64,000 bases of DNA. Source: G965222335 sp965222335. Its GTDB lineage: Bacteria > Pseudomonadota > Gammaproteobacteria > Pseudomonadales > Halieaceae. Position 1 is the stretch's first letter. Every line of letters begins with the position of its first letter. Made by a program: the position numbers and the translations under genes. This document shows, one piece after another, positions 43,640-55,157 of this stretch. The notes under the pieces were generated by a model. The model searched no databases. It was not told where the DNA came from and saw only the letters and a list, made by a program, of their open reading frames with translations. The stretch is from positions 930,001 through 994,000 of the forward strand of contig OZ244944.1 in the NCBI GenBank assembly GCA_965222335.1. Reading direction: 5' to 3'.

Positions 43640-43825
43640 CTAGCCCAGTTTTTCGTCCGCGGTGAGCTGGCGGGCCTCGCTCTCGAGCATCACCGGAATG
43701 CCGTCGCGCACCGGATAGGCCAGGCCGCTGGCCTTGCAGACCAGCTCTTCCTTTTCGCGGTCGTATTCCACCGGTGCCTTGCTCACGGGGCACACGAGGA
43801 TGCTCAGTAACTTGTCGTCGATCAT
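43640..43825 (-). CDS. Trm112 family small zinc-ribbon-like protein
   Basis: A 61-residue protein: MIDDKLLSILVCPVSKAPVE, then LVCKASGLAYPVRDGIPVML and a tail of charged residues. This is the Trm112/YcaR pattern (CP-x-x-K, Y-P-x-x-x-G-I-P-x-M/L). The usual four-Cys zinc site is reduced: only Cys12 and Cys31 are present. In eukaryotes Trm112 activates methyltransferases; the bacterial role is not settled. It is separated from the HIT gene by the palindromic repeat cluster. Confidence 0.9.
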   Translation of the reverse strand: MIDDKLLSILVCPVSKAPVEYDREKEELVCKASGLAYPVRDGIPVMLESEARQLTADEKLG

Positions 43826-43891
43826 TACGGTCTCAGGCCTGTCAAAGGGTCGCCATTATACGGCCAAGGCCGCACCATTGCACCGTGCGGC

Positions 43892-44791
43892 CTACTCTCC
43901 GGGGGCCGTCGCCCCGGGGGCCTTCGCCCCGGCTGAGGGTGGCGGGGCAGGCATGGGCGGCACCAGCAGCTGCGGGTCGATACGGTGTGTTCGCCAGCTC
44001 ATGCGCCAGTCCAGGTGGGGGCCCGTGGCGCGGCCTGTGGCGCCGATCTCGCCGATCACGTCCCCGGTGGCCACCTCGTCACCCACCGCCACCTCTACCT
44101 TGCTCAGGTGCAGGAAGGAGGAGGACAGGCGGTAGCCGTGGTCGAGGATGATCGTGCCCCCGGAGTAGAACAGGTCCGGCTCCGCCAGGGTCACCACCCC
44201 GGCAGCCGGCGCCCGCACCGGGGTCCCGGTGGGCATCGCCACGTCCACCCCGTAGTGGGGGCTGCGGGGCACGCCGTTGTAGATGCGCTGGCTGCCGTAG
44301 ACCCCCGAAATCCGCCCGGTCACCGGCCAGGCAAAGCCGTCCAGGGCGTCCTGCAGCAGCTCTGGCCGGGCGATGTAGCGCCCCTTGGCGGCGCCCACAA
44401 GGGCCCGCTCCCGGGCGATGCGCGCCTGGTGCTCCGGTGAGGGGGTCACCGTGCGCTGGGGCACGCCCTCGATCCGCTGGATGTCATACTCCCGCGATGC
44501 CACCGCCAGGGTCTCGCTGCAGGCCACCGGGCCCGACATCACCAGTTCGGCGCTGGCCGGAGCATCGCGACCAAAACCGGCGACCACGGTGCCATCATCG
44601 AGCACGTCCAGGGGCTCCCCATCGAGGACCACCTCGGTGCCGGGCGTTACCCGGGCCCAGACCAGCCCCCCCTGGCGAAACTCCCCCTGCCAGTCGGGGC
44701 ACTCGGCGGTGGCAGTGACGGGGACGCTCAGCAGCGAGCCGCCCCCACAGAGGGCCAGGCAAGCCAGGGCAATACGGCGGCGAACGGACAC
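43892..44791 (-). CDS. M23 family peptidase (LytM-type), secreted
   Basis: A 299-residue exported metallopeptidase. Leader to about residue 29, an N-terminal domain of about 100 residues, then a LytM domain with the zinc ligands HYGVD (His and Asp), and HLDW, together with GGTIILDHGYRLSSSFLHLS. It would cut peptide cross-links of peptidoglycan in the periplasm. The GTG start at 44791 has AAGGAG 7 bases upstream. A proline/alanine-rich tail closes the protein. It is divergent from greB. Confidence 0.88.
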   Translation of the reverse strand: MSVRRRIALACLALCGGGSLLSVPVTATAECPDWQGEFRQGGLVWARVTPGTEVVLDGEPLDVLDDGTVVAGFGRDAPASAELVMSGPVACSETLAVASREYDIQRIEGVPQRTVTPSPEHQARIARERALVGAAKGRYIARPELLQDALDGFAWPVTGRISGVYGSQRIYNGVPRSPHYGVDVAMPTGTPVRAPAAGVVTLAEPDLFYSGGTIILDHGYRLSSSFLHLSKVEVAVGDEVATGDVIGEIGATGRATGPHLDWRMSWRTHRIDPQLLVPPMPAPPPSAGAKAPGATAPGE

Positions 44792-44895
44792 GGTGCATCT
44801 CCTTCCAGTGGCGAAAGCACTTTTCTAACAGGGCGCCGGGCGCGCGTCCAGCCCCCGCTGGCGCCAGCCGTGGCGCGGGCGCTAGAATGCGCGCC

Positions 44896-45399
44896 ATGAG
44901 CAGATACCGACCGCCGCGCCGCCGCGGCTCCGCCTACATCACCCCCGAGGGCGAGCAGACCCTGCGCGCGGAACTCAGGCGCCTGTGGAAGGAGGAGCGC
45001 CCGGTGGTGACCCAGGCGGTCCACGAGGCGGCCAAGAACGGGGATCGCTCGGAGAACGGCGACTATATCTACGGCAAGCGGCGCCTGCGGGAAATCGACT
45101 CGCGGGTGCGCTTCCTCAACAAGCGCCTGGACGAACTCAAGGTGATCGACCGCTCGCCGGACGACACCAGCAAGGTGTACTTCGGCGCCTGGGTGACCCT
45201 CGAGGACGCCGCCGGCGAGGAAAGCACCTGGCGGATCGTGGGTCCGGACGAGTTCGACCTGCAGCAGCAGAAACTGAGCATGGACTCGCCCATGGCACGG
45301 GCCCTGCTGGGCAAGCGCCTGGACGACGAAGTGCGGGTGCAAACCCCCTCGGGGCCGCAGCAGTATTACATCACCGACATCCGCTACGGCACCCCCTGA
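44896..45399 (+). CDS. greB: Transcription elongation factor GreB
   Basis: A 167-residue factor that enters the RNA polymerase secondary channel and stimulates cleavage of backtracked transcripts. The N-terminal coiled coil has the acidic tip GDRSENGDYIYGKRRLREID, and the C-terminal FKBP-like domain carries VYFGAWVTLEDAAGEESTWR and SPMARALLGKRLDDEV. The basic N-terminal MSRYRPPRRRGS is typical of GreB rather than GreA. The start is taken at 44896, three codons inside the longest frame. Confidence 0.95.
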   Translation: MSRYRPPRRRGSAYITPEGEQTLRAELRRLWKEERPVVTQAVHEAAKNGDRSENGDYIYGKRRLREIDSRVRFLNKRLDELKVIDRSPDDTSKVYFGAWVTLEDAAGEESTWRIVGPDEFDLQQQKLSMDSPMARALLGKRLDDEVRVQTPSGPQQYYITDIRYGTP

Positions 45400-45420
45400 G
45401 GGCTGCAGGCAGAACCCGTT

Positions 45421-47547
45421 CTAGAAAGTCCACTCCACACCCACGGAGGCGGTGCGCGGCTTGTTCGGGCGCGCCCCGTCCGGCTGGCGGGACACGATCG
45501 CCTGCTCATCCATCAGGTTGTCCACCTTCAGGAAGACCACCGCGGTCGGTGACAGGGCGTAGCGGCTGATCAGGTCGACCACGAACAGGTCCTCGCTGCG
45601 CTCGAAACGGTCGCCGCTATTATTGCAGCCCACGCTCATGCACATCTCGTCGATGTACTTGGCCACCAGGTAGTTGTTCCAGCCGATATCGGTTTCCAGC
45701 CCGGCGCGCAGGCTGAACACGTTCTCGGGCACCGAGGCGAGCTGATCGCCATCGACAAAGCCGCTGACCGCGTTGTCCTCGCTGATCTCGGCATCGGTGT
45801 AGGTGTACATCAGGTCCAGGGGCAGGCTCATCCCCGCCAGCGCAAGCTCGGTACCCGCCTGCAGCTCCAGCCCGCTGATCACCGCCTCCCCGGTGTTAAA
45901 GGAGCCGGACGTGGCGCCATTGCTGCAGGGGCTGGCGTTGGAGCAGTTCTCGGTCTTGTTGTCGAAGTCACTGTAGAAACCGACCGCCTCGACAAACCAG
46001 CCGCCGTTGTAGCGCAGGCCGGCCTCCCAGTTGGTGCTGGTTTCCGGCTCCTCGTTGGCCACGGCGCCGCCGCCCAAAGGCGAGAAGCCACGGTGGACAC
46101 CGCCCAGCACCTGCCACCGGGGCGACAGGTCGTAGGTGAAGGACACGCCCGGGAGCCACTCGTCGCTGTCATTGCCGCGGCGGGACGGCGCATCCGAGCG
46201 ATCCGGGGTGGCGTACTGCCGGCGGCTGGACTCCACATCCTCGTAGCGCAGGGCCAGGTTCAGGTTCAGCGCCTCACTCACCTGCCAGCTGTCTACCAGC
46301 CACAGGCTGGTGGCGTCGGCCTCCTCCAGGCGGTTGTCGCCGCCGGTGGCCTCTTCGATGCCGACAAACACCAGCTCGCCGTCGATCTGGTCGTAGATTT
46401 CCTCGGGCTGGTAGCGGTCCATCTCGTCCTCGTGCAGGCGGCCGCCGATGGCCAGCTGGTGGGCGCCGAGATCGACGTCGAAGTTGAGGTCAACGCCCCG
46501 GGATTCATAGGTCCGGTTGTTGTGCTTGTACTTCAGCCCCAGCGCATCCTCGGTGCCGTCCAGCACACCCTGGGCGAAGCTGTCCCCGGCATTGGCCGCG
46601 TCGATAAAATTGCCGCCGCCGCCCAGCTTGAACCAGTCCCGCGCGAACTCGTTGTAATAGCCGATAGCCGTCAGGTTGATGCGCTCGTTCAGGGCCAGCC
46701 GATAGGTCAGGCTGTAGCCCTGGTGGTCGTTGTCCATCTCGTCAATGCTGGACAGCCCGTAACGGCGGTTCTCGTCGCGGTCAAAGTCGGCATCGGTCAG
46801 GCCGAGGTAGGTCTCGTCCGAGACTTCCTCGGAATACTGGGCTTTGAGCAGCAGGCTCTGGCGCTCGCCCTCCCAGCCCAGCTTGAGCAGGTAGTCGCTG
46901 ATGTCATAGCCCGAGTCGCGGCTGCTGCGGTCGATATCCTTGAAGCCGTCGCTGCGGCGCTGGGCGGTTTCCAGCAGGACCCCGAAATCACCCGAGCGCC
47001 CGCCAAAGCTCGCCAGCAGGTCCGCCTCGCCGTTCTGGCCGTAGCGGAACTGCACCTGCCCCCGGTTGTCCTCGGGAATCGGGGTGGACACCATGTTGAT
47101 CACGCCGCCGGTGGTCTGGGGGCCGTAGCGCAGCAGGGGCGCCCCCTTTAGCACCTCGATGCTGTGCATGCGCAGGGCGGTGGGGAAGTAGTAGGCAGCC
47201 GGGTTGGAGTACGGTGCCGGCGCGATCATCACCCCGTCTTCCATCAGCGTCACCTTGGAGGCGCGCTCCGAGGTGGCGCCGCGGATGCCGATATTCGGGC
47301 GGAGGCCGTAACCGTCCTCCTCCTGGATATAGACCCCCGGCACGGTCTTGAGCAGCTGGTTGATATCGTTGGCGGCCTCGATGCGAATCTGCTCGGTGCC
47401 GACCACGGCGCCGCTGCCTGGCAGGGTACGCGCCGCCTCTTCGCTGCCGATCACGGTGATCTCTTCCAGGGCCGTGGTTTCCGCCTGGGCGCCCATCGCG
47501 GGCGTGACGGTGGCGGCAATGGCCAGTGCCAGAATGCGTTGCTTCAT
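45421..47547 (-). CDS. TonB-dependent siderophore-type receptor, FecA-like
   Basis: A 708-residue outer-membrane receptor: signal peptide to about residue 22, TonB box-like TALEEITVIGSEE, and a plug with VPGVYIQEEDGYGLRPNIGI, RGATSERASKVTLMEDGVMI and LKGAPLLRYGPQTTGGVINMV, features of FecA/iron-transport receptors. The barrel ends ASVGVEWTF. GGGAGAAAAG precedes the ATG. A Fur-box-like sequence lies 75-92 bases upstream, so iron-limited expression and ferric chelate uptake are likely. No siderophore biosynthesis genes are adjacent. Confidence 0.93.
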   Translation of the reverse strand: MKQRILALAIAATVTPAMGAQAETTALEEITVIGSEEAARTLPGSGAVVGTEQIRIEAANDINQLLKTVPGVYIQEEDGYGLRPNIGIRGATSERASKVTLMEDGVMIAPAPYSNPAAYYFPTALRMHSIEVLKGAPLLRYGPQTTGGVINMVSTPIPEDNRGQVQFRYGQNGEADLLASFGGRSGDFGVLLETAQRRSDGFKDIDRSSRDSGYDISDYLLKLGWEGERQSLLLKAQYSEEVSDETYLGLTDADFDRDENRRYGLSSIDEMDNDHQGYSLTYRLALNERINLTAIGYYNEFARDWFKLGGGGNFIDAANAGDSFAQGVLDGTEDALGLKYKHNNRTYESRGVDLNFDVDLGAHQLAIGGRLHEDEMDRYQPEEIYDQIDGELVFVGIEEATGGDNRLEEADATSLWLVDSWQVSEALNLNLALRYEDVESSRRQYATPDRSDAPSRRGNDSDEWLPGVSFTYDLSPRWQVLGGVHRGFSPLGGGAVANEEPETSTNWEAGLRYNGGWFVEAVGFYSDFDNKTENCSNASPCSNGATSGSFNTGEAVISGLELQAGTELALAGMSLPLDLMYTYTDAEISEDNAVSGFVDGDQLASVPENVFSLRAGLETDIGWNNYLVAKYIDEMCMSVGCNNSGDRFERSEDLFVVDLISRYALSPTAVVFLKVDNLMDEQAIVSRQPDGARPNKPRTASVGVEWTF

Positions 47548-47620
47548 ATCTTTTCTCCCCTATCGCGCTGGCGAACCCCGCACGGCAGCGCCAATTCCAA
47601 TTTGTAAGGCAAACCTTAAT

Positions 47621-47639
47621 GCTAACCATTCTCATTTTC
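47621..47639 (-). promoter_or_regulatory. Putative Fur box upstream of TonB receptor
   Basis: On the minus strand the sequence is GAAAATGAGAATGGTTAGC, which agrees with the 19-base Fur consensus GATAATGATAATCATTATC at 14 positions by my count. It lies 74-92 bases upstream of the receptor start, in a local AT-rich stretch. Confidence 0.6.
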
Positions 47640-47737
47640 AACACAATATTAGGCAGGGACGGGAAATAATCCCGTGAGTTCAAAATGGCTTCAGAAGCCG
47701 GGTGTGCGGGAGGTAGAGGTGGGGATGCGATTAAAGC

Positions 47738-47763
47738 GCCGGGGCGGGCGGTTCCGCCCCGGC
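47738..47763 (-). terminator. GC-rich hairpin after the lipoprotein gene
   Basis: GCCGGGGCGG and its exact complement flank a six-base loop, 17 bases after the lipoprotein stop. On the minus strand it is followed by GCTTTAATC rather than a strong T-run, so termination is plausible but not certain. Confidence 0.5.
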
Positions 47764-47780
47764 CGAGATATGGCGGGGCC

Positions 47781-49973
47781 TTAGCCGCCGCCAGTATAGC
47801 CGTCCGTAAAGCAGGGCACGCCGTCACCGCAGGTGTCGACAAAGCGGCCCTCGCCCTCGGGGCGCAGGAAGGCGGACTTCTGGGCCTGGGCCTGGCTGTC
47901 CTTGCGCGGCAGGCTGTGGGGGTCCTCGCCGAAGTCCGGCTCAAAGGGCGGCGTGTTGGTGATCGGCGGGGCCACGGTACCACCGTCCTCGGCACCGCCA
48001 CCCAGGGGGCCATCATCCCAGATGGTCAGCACCGAGCCGGTGAACTCCCCGGTGGGCACCGGTTCCAGGGCAAAGTAGGGATTGTCATCGGGGTGACGCC
48101 CCATTTCCACCGCGGGAATGCGCAGCGCGGCACCGATACTCCGGGCCATGAACTCGGCGCTCCACATGCTCACCTGGTGATCACCAAAAGCCACCTGCAT
48201 CAGCACCGCGTGGCGCGGTGTATTGGGCAGGGGCTCGCGCTCAACGTGCACCGTGTAGCCGCTGGCTTCCGCCCGGTCCCAGAGCATCTGCACCATGGAC
48301 AGGAGGAAGCTCTGGTCCTTGATGCTGGGATAGCCGCCGCCATCCTCACCGGTGCCGCTGCCGCTGAAGAAGGGCGTGAAGGCATCGAAGTCAATGCTGC
48401 GCCGCAGCAGGAAGCTGTAGGACATGCCGGGCACGCCGAGAACGCCGCGGGTCACATCCTGGATCACGCCCATCAGGGCGCCGCCGAGAATACCGCCCTG
48501 GCTGTTGCCGTCGTAATACACGGTGCTGTTGTCGAACACCGGCTCCCCCCCGGCCTGGAAACCCGGGTCGGCAACGAAGCCGGCGTCGTGCTTGAGCAGG
48601 CGCGCCAGGAACATGAAATTAAGCATGCCCTGCTGCTGGCGGTCGAAGAAAGCGGGGATCAGGCTGAAGTCCTGCAGGACCTGGATGGCAAAGCCGACAT
48701 CCTCGCTGGCAAAGCCGGTCCAGTCCGTGGCACAGAACAGCATCTGGTGATCCAGGGCCATGATGTCCACGTTGTTGCCGGTACCGCCCTGCACTTCCCC
48801 GGCGCTGCCCAGCAGGCCGTGGCCATAGAGTGAAGGCCGCGCGACCGCCAGGGGCGGCTGCTCGAAGTCCTCGGCCACGGAACGGGGAATGCGGCAGAAG
48901 AAGCGCGCCTCGAACAGGTTATCGCCGTTCAGCCGGTCCGGCAGGCCGTCGTTGGGCTCACCGTAGAAAAACCCGGAACCGGGTGCGCCGTCCTCGCTGT
49001 TGAGGAAGTTGGGTACCTGGAAGGTACCGGCCACTTCCCGCGCAATCTGCTCGTCCTCGCCCTCCTGGCAGCCATCGTCGCCGCAGGGGGCAAAATCGGT
49101 GACCGCAGTGACGGTGTAGTCAGGCACCGCCCCGCCGAGGTCGGCGAAGGCCTCGTCGCGGATGTGCACCAGGCGCTCGGTGATATTACGGGCGCTGGCC
49201 ACGGTGAAGTCCCAGGCCAGGTAGAGCTCTTCCCGGGCCACCCCGGCGTCCGCCAGTTCCTCGAACAGCGCCTCCATTGCGGGCCGGCGATCCTCGATCG
49301 CGTCGTTGTCGGTGAGCGTGTCGTCGCGGAAGGCCGCAAACACCTCGGGGGCTGCCAGCAGCTCGCCGTCGGCATCCCGCAGGTTGCGCAGGGCCACGAT
49401 ATAGCGCTCGCCGCGCTCGAACTGGACCATGGGCCGGATAATGAACAGCTGCTCGTCCGGGTCGTCGGTATTGGCATCCAACTCGCCGAAAATCAGGTGC
49501 TGCTCCCCCGTCTCCGCATGAATCACCACGACCGGCGCTGCCGGGTCCTGGGACTGCTCGAGATCGGTGATGGGTGGCACCCCGGTTGCCTCAAGATCGA
49601 GGCCCGGCACCTGGGCGAGAATCATCTGCGAGGGCGAGAAGCCGTCGTTGCGGTTAAACTCGGCGGGATCCACCCGCACCTCCTGCTTGTTGGCAGGCAG
49701 CGAGTCGCGCGTCAGGTTGACCCGCAGGCCAGTGTCGCTGTCGGCATCCGCCGTGGTGAACACATTGCTGGGCCAGGGCAGCATGCAGTTCATGCCGTCT
49801 AGGATTTCGCAGCGTTCGGCGTCCGGGGTCTCGATGCTGATCGGGGGCGGAGGTGGCTCCGGGGGCTCTACCGGCGGTGCCGGAGCGCGGTCACTGCCGT
49901 CCGAGCAGGCAGCGAGGACGCCAAAAACCAAGGTGGCAGCTGCCGTCCGCGCAGCCATTGCGGGCTTGATCAT
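47781..49973 (-). CDS. Large lipoprotein with alpha/beta-hydrolase-like core
   Basis: A 730-residue lipoprotein: leader with lipobox LAAC (Cys23), then a Pro-rich linker. The N-terminal third has short sheets (PLPAN/NRNDGFSPSQMILAQVPG). The centre has RPSLYGHGLLGSAGEVQGG and DGNSQGGILGGALMGVIQDV, which look like an oxyanion loop and the nucleophile elbow G-N-S-Q-G of an alpha/beta hydrolase. A candidate acid/His pair follows in the C-terminal part (VAFGDHQVSMWS). It may be a surface or periplasmic esterase/lipase. Not adjacent to any partner that reveals its substrate. Confidence 0.72.
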   Translation of the reverse strand: MIKPAMAARTAAATLVFGVLAACSDGSDRAPAPPVEPPEPPPPPISIETPDAERCEILDGMNCMLPWPSNVFTTADADSDTGLRVNLTRDSLPANKQEVRVDPAEFNRNDGFSPSQMILAQVPGLDLEATGVPPITDLEQSQDPAAPVVVIHAETGEQHLIFGELDANTDDPDEQLFIIRPMVQFERGERYIVALRNLRDADGELLAAPEVFAAFRDDTLTDNDAIEDRRPAMEALFEELADAGVAREELYLAWDFTVASARNITERLVHIRDEAFADLGGAVPDYTVTAVTDFAPCGDDGCQEGEDEQIAREVAGTFQVPNFLNSEDGAPGSGFFYGEPNDGLPDRLNGDNLFEARFFCRIPRSVAEDFEQPPLAVARPSLYGHGLLGSAGEVQGGTGNNVDIMALDHQMLFCATDWTGFASEDVGFAIQVLQDFSLIPAFFDRQQQGMLNFMFLARLLKHDAGFVADPGFQAGGEPVFDNSTVYYDGNSQGGILGGALMGVIQDVTRGVLGVPGMSYSFLLRRSIDFDAFTPFFSGSGTGEDGGGYPSIKDQSFLLSMVQMLWDRAEASGYTVHVEREPLPNTPRHAVLMQVAFGDHQVSMWSAEFMARSIGAALRIPAVEMGRHPDDNPYFALEPVPTGEFTGSVLTIWDDGPLGGGAEDGGTVAPPITNTPPFEPDFGEDPHSLPRKDSQAQAQKSAFLRPEGEGRFVDTCGDGVPCFTDGYTGGG

Positions 49974-50048
49974 GGGATCTCCTTATCGGTTTTATTTCCC
50001 GTAATGCAGCTTAGCCAGCTGCCGGCGGGGCTGCAATGGCCGCGGCGA

Positions 50049-51266
50049 TTATTCCAGGGCGGCGTACACCAGGGCCTCAAGCTGGCCGCGGAAATTGAAG
50101 GTACTTGAGGGCATCAGCTGGGTCATAAACAGCACGATCAGCTCTTCCTCGGGGTCGACCCAGAACAGGGTGCTGGCAAGGCCGCCCCAGAAGTAGGCAC
50201 CCCGGCTCGCGGGATAGCCGTTTTTTACCGGATCCAGCTTGGTCGCAAAACCCAGCCCGAAGCCCACGCCCTCGTGGCCGGTCTCGCCAAATGCGCCCTG
50301 GGCGATACTCGCCAGGTCACCCCCACCGGGAAGGTGGTTGCGCGTCATAAAGGCCAGGGTCCGCGGACCCAGCACACGCTGGCCGTCCAGGCTGCCGCCG
50401 TTGAGCAGCATCTGGCAGAAGCGGTAGTAGTCGGCCACGGTGGACAACAAGCCGCCGCCCCCGGAGAAAAAACTGCGCTCCCGGAACCGGCTGTCCTGGC
50501 CGTCATCGTTCAGCACCATCTCCTTCTGCAGGTTGCGCTCATAGCAGCTGGCGAAGCGGGGCAGCTGGTCGTCGCGGATGTTGAAGCCGGTGTCCACCAT
50601 GCCCAAGGGCTGGAAAATTACCGCATCGAGATACTCGGGCAGGGTCTGGCCGCTGATCACCTCGATCAGGTGGCCGAGCACATCGGTTGCCAGGGAGTAG
50701 TTCCAGCGCTCGCCGGGGGAGAACTCCAGTGGCAACCCCGCGAGCTGCTCGATCATATCCGCCAGGGTGTAGCCCGGCTGGGGGTTACCCACCTGCAGCT
50801 TGCGGTAGGCGTAATCGATATTGGATTCCCGCAGAAAATCGTAGGTCAGGCCCGAGGTGTGGGTCAGCAGGTCACGGATGGTCATCGGCCGCCGACAGGG
50901 CTCGCGTTCAAACAGCGGGAAGGAGCCGGCCTTGCGCACACCGAGGTCGCGGAAGGCGGGGATGAAACGGTGTACCGGGTCATCCAGGGAGAACAGGCCG
51001 CGTTCGAACAGGGTCATCATTGCCACCGAGGTGACCGGCTTGGACATGGAGTAGATGCGGAACACGGTGTCCGCGGTCATCGGCTGCTGCCGCTCCCGGT
51101 CCCGCTGGCCCGCGACATCCAGGTAGCAGGGCCGGCCCGCCCGGGCGACCAGGGTGACACAGCCGGGAATTTTCCCGGGCGCCACATAGGCGCGGCGCAG
51201 GTGCTCTCCAATGCGGTCCAGCTGCGGGGCGTTCAGGCCCACCGTTTCAGGGGCGACACAGTCCAT
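50049..51266 (-). CDS. Serine hydrolase (beta-lactamase/EstB-like)
   Basis: A 405-residue PBP-fold serine hydrolase. The S-x-x-K motif is YSMSKPVTSVAMM and the Tyr motif WNYSLATDVLGHLIE (Y-S-L); FWGGLASTLFWVDPEEEL takes the KTG position. No leader is evident from the chosen start (MDCVAPETVG, ATG 51266 after GAGGAGAAG); the frame extends to 51320. Likely a cytoplasmic esterase; true beta-lactamase activity is not implied. It is only distantly similar to the paralogue at 27371. Confidence 0.85.
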   Translation of the reverse strand: MDCVAPETVGLNAPQLDRIGEHLRRAYVAPGKIPGCVTLVARAGRPCYLDVAGQRDRERQQPMTADTVFRIYSMSKPVTSVAMMTLFERGLFSLDDPVHRFIPAFRDLGVRKAGSFPLFEREPCRRPMTIRDLLTHTSGLTYDFLRESNIDYAYRKLQVGNPQPGYTLADMIEQLAGLPLEFSPGERWNYSLATDVLGHLIEVISGQTLPEYLDAVIFQPLGMVDTGFNIRDDQLPRFASCYERNLQKEMVLNDDGQDSRFRERSFFSGGGGLLSTVADYYRFCQMLLNGGSLDGQRVLGPRTLAFMTRNHLPGGGDLASIAQGAFGETGHEGVGFGLGFATKLDPVKNGYPASRGAYFWGGLASTLFWVDPEEELIVLFMTQLMPSSTFNFRGQLEALVYAALE

Positions 51267-51339
51267 GGCTTCTCCTCGGCGCGGTTGCGGAGACACAGTG
51301 TCGGGGAGGTCACCGGGCAAGGCAAGTGTCGGCGGCGCC

Positions 51340-51981
51340 TCAGAACAGCGCCATCGCCGCCAGGCGCTCGCGCAGGGCCGGCAGCAGTTCAGCCTCGAAC
51401 CAGGGATTGCGGCGCAGCCAGAGATTGTTACGCGGCGAGGGGTGCGGCAGGGGCAGGTAGCGCGGCCCGAAATCCCGCCAGCGCCGCACCCGGGACGTCA
51501 GCGTTTCCCCCGGATTCTCCAGGTAATAGGCCTGGGCGTAACGCCCCACCAGCAGCACCAGCTCCAGCTGTGGCATCTGCGCGAGCAGCGGCTCGTGCCA
51601 GCGGGGCGCGCAGGCGGCGTCCGGCGGCAGGTCGCCCGAGGCGCCCCTGCCGGGGTAGCAGAAGGCCATGGGCATGATCGCTACCCGGGAAGTGTCGTAG
51701 AAGCGATCCTTGTCCAGGGCCAGCCAGTCACGCAAGCGGTCGCCACTGGGATCGTCCCAGGGCACACCGCTGGCGTGTACCCGGGTGCCCGGCGCCTGGC
51801 CGACGATCAGCAGGCGCGCGGTCGCTGCCGCCCGCAGCACCGGGCGCGGGCCGAGGGGCAGGCGCTCCTCGCAGTGACGGCAGGCCCGCACCTCGTCCAG
51901 CAGGTCCGCCAGGGGCAAGGTATCAGGCACCGGCGAGGCCCCACCTGCCGGCGGCCCGGCCGGCGCCGCGAGGCTGTGCAA
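51340..51981 (-). CDS. Uracil-DNA glycosylase family protein
   Basis: A roughly 200-residue protein with the UDG-superfamily fold: ARLLIVGQAPGTRVHASGVPWDDPSGDRLRDWL (motif 1 GQAPG), and a C-terminal LPLPHPSPRNNLW (motif 2 HPS). A pair of Cys in RACRHCEE may bind a metal or iron-sulfur cluster. It belongs to the type often labelled uracil-DNA glycosylase family, whose substrate is not always uracil. The first codon is uncertain: TTG at 51981 opens the frame, GTG at 51930 begins closer to the homology. It diverges from gcvP. Confidence 0.78.
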   Translation of the reverse strand: MHSLAAPAGPPAGGASPVPDTLPLADLLDEVRACRHCEERLPLGPRPVLRAAATARLLIVGQAPGTRVHASGVPWDDPSGDRLRDWLALDKDRFYDTSRVAIMPMAFCYPGRGASGDLPPDAACAPRWHEPLLAQMPQLELVLLVGRYAQAYYLENPGETLTSRVRRWRDFGPRYLPLPHPSPRNNLWLRRNPWFEAELLPALRERLAAMALF

Positions 51982-52062
51982 AAAGTGTGCAATTCGTTGC
52001 CCGCCCTACAGCCGGCTGATAATATCGCGCGCTCAAAATTACTCCCCCATTCCGGCTATAGT

Positions 52063-52080
52063 TACTGACTATAGTCAGTA
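52063..52080. promoter_or_regulatory. Perfect 18-bp palindrome upstream of gcvP
   Basis: TACTGACTATAGTCAGTA ends 14 bases before the gcvP ATG and overlaps CTATAGT on its left. It is a plausible dimeric repressor site or a promoter-proximal operator. No glycine riboswitch was seen in the 113-base leader. Confidence 0.55.
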
Positions 52081-52094
52081 CTTCTGGAGCCCGC

Positions 52095-54986
<2,892 letters not shown>

Positions 54987-55116
54987 CCGTTTGTAGCGAG
55001 CGCGTGCAGTTGCTAGCGAGGACAAGCTGGTTGGAACAGGCGCTGCCGTGGCGGCATTTGGTCAAAGCCGCGATCAGGTTGCTTCAGGGGTAAACGCAGG
55101 AAGCGGAAATTGACGC

Positions 55117-55140
55117 ACAAAAAAGCCCGCCGGAGCGGGC
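55117..55140 (-). terminator. Intrinsic terminator of the PEP-CTERM-like gene
   Basis: On the minus strand GCCCGC-TCCG-GCGGGC is followed by TTTTTTG. It lies about 20 bases after the stop of the small secreted protein gene, and the T-run is on the minus strand, so it ends that transcript. Confidence 0.85.
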
Positions 55141-55157
55141 CTACATGGGAGCTCTAT

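Noticed and set aside
27371..51266. The two PBP-fold serine hydrolases as antibiotic-resistance beta-lactamases
   Set aside because: Both have esterase-type replacements of the KTG motif and no obvious leader, so beta-lactam hydrolysis is not supported.
51982..52094. Possible glycine riboswitch before gcvP
   Set aside because: The 113-base leader is too short and lacks the paired aptamer architecture; only the palindrome stands out.
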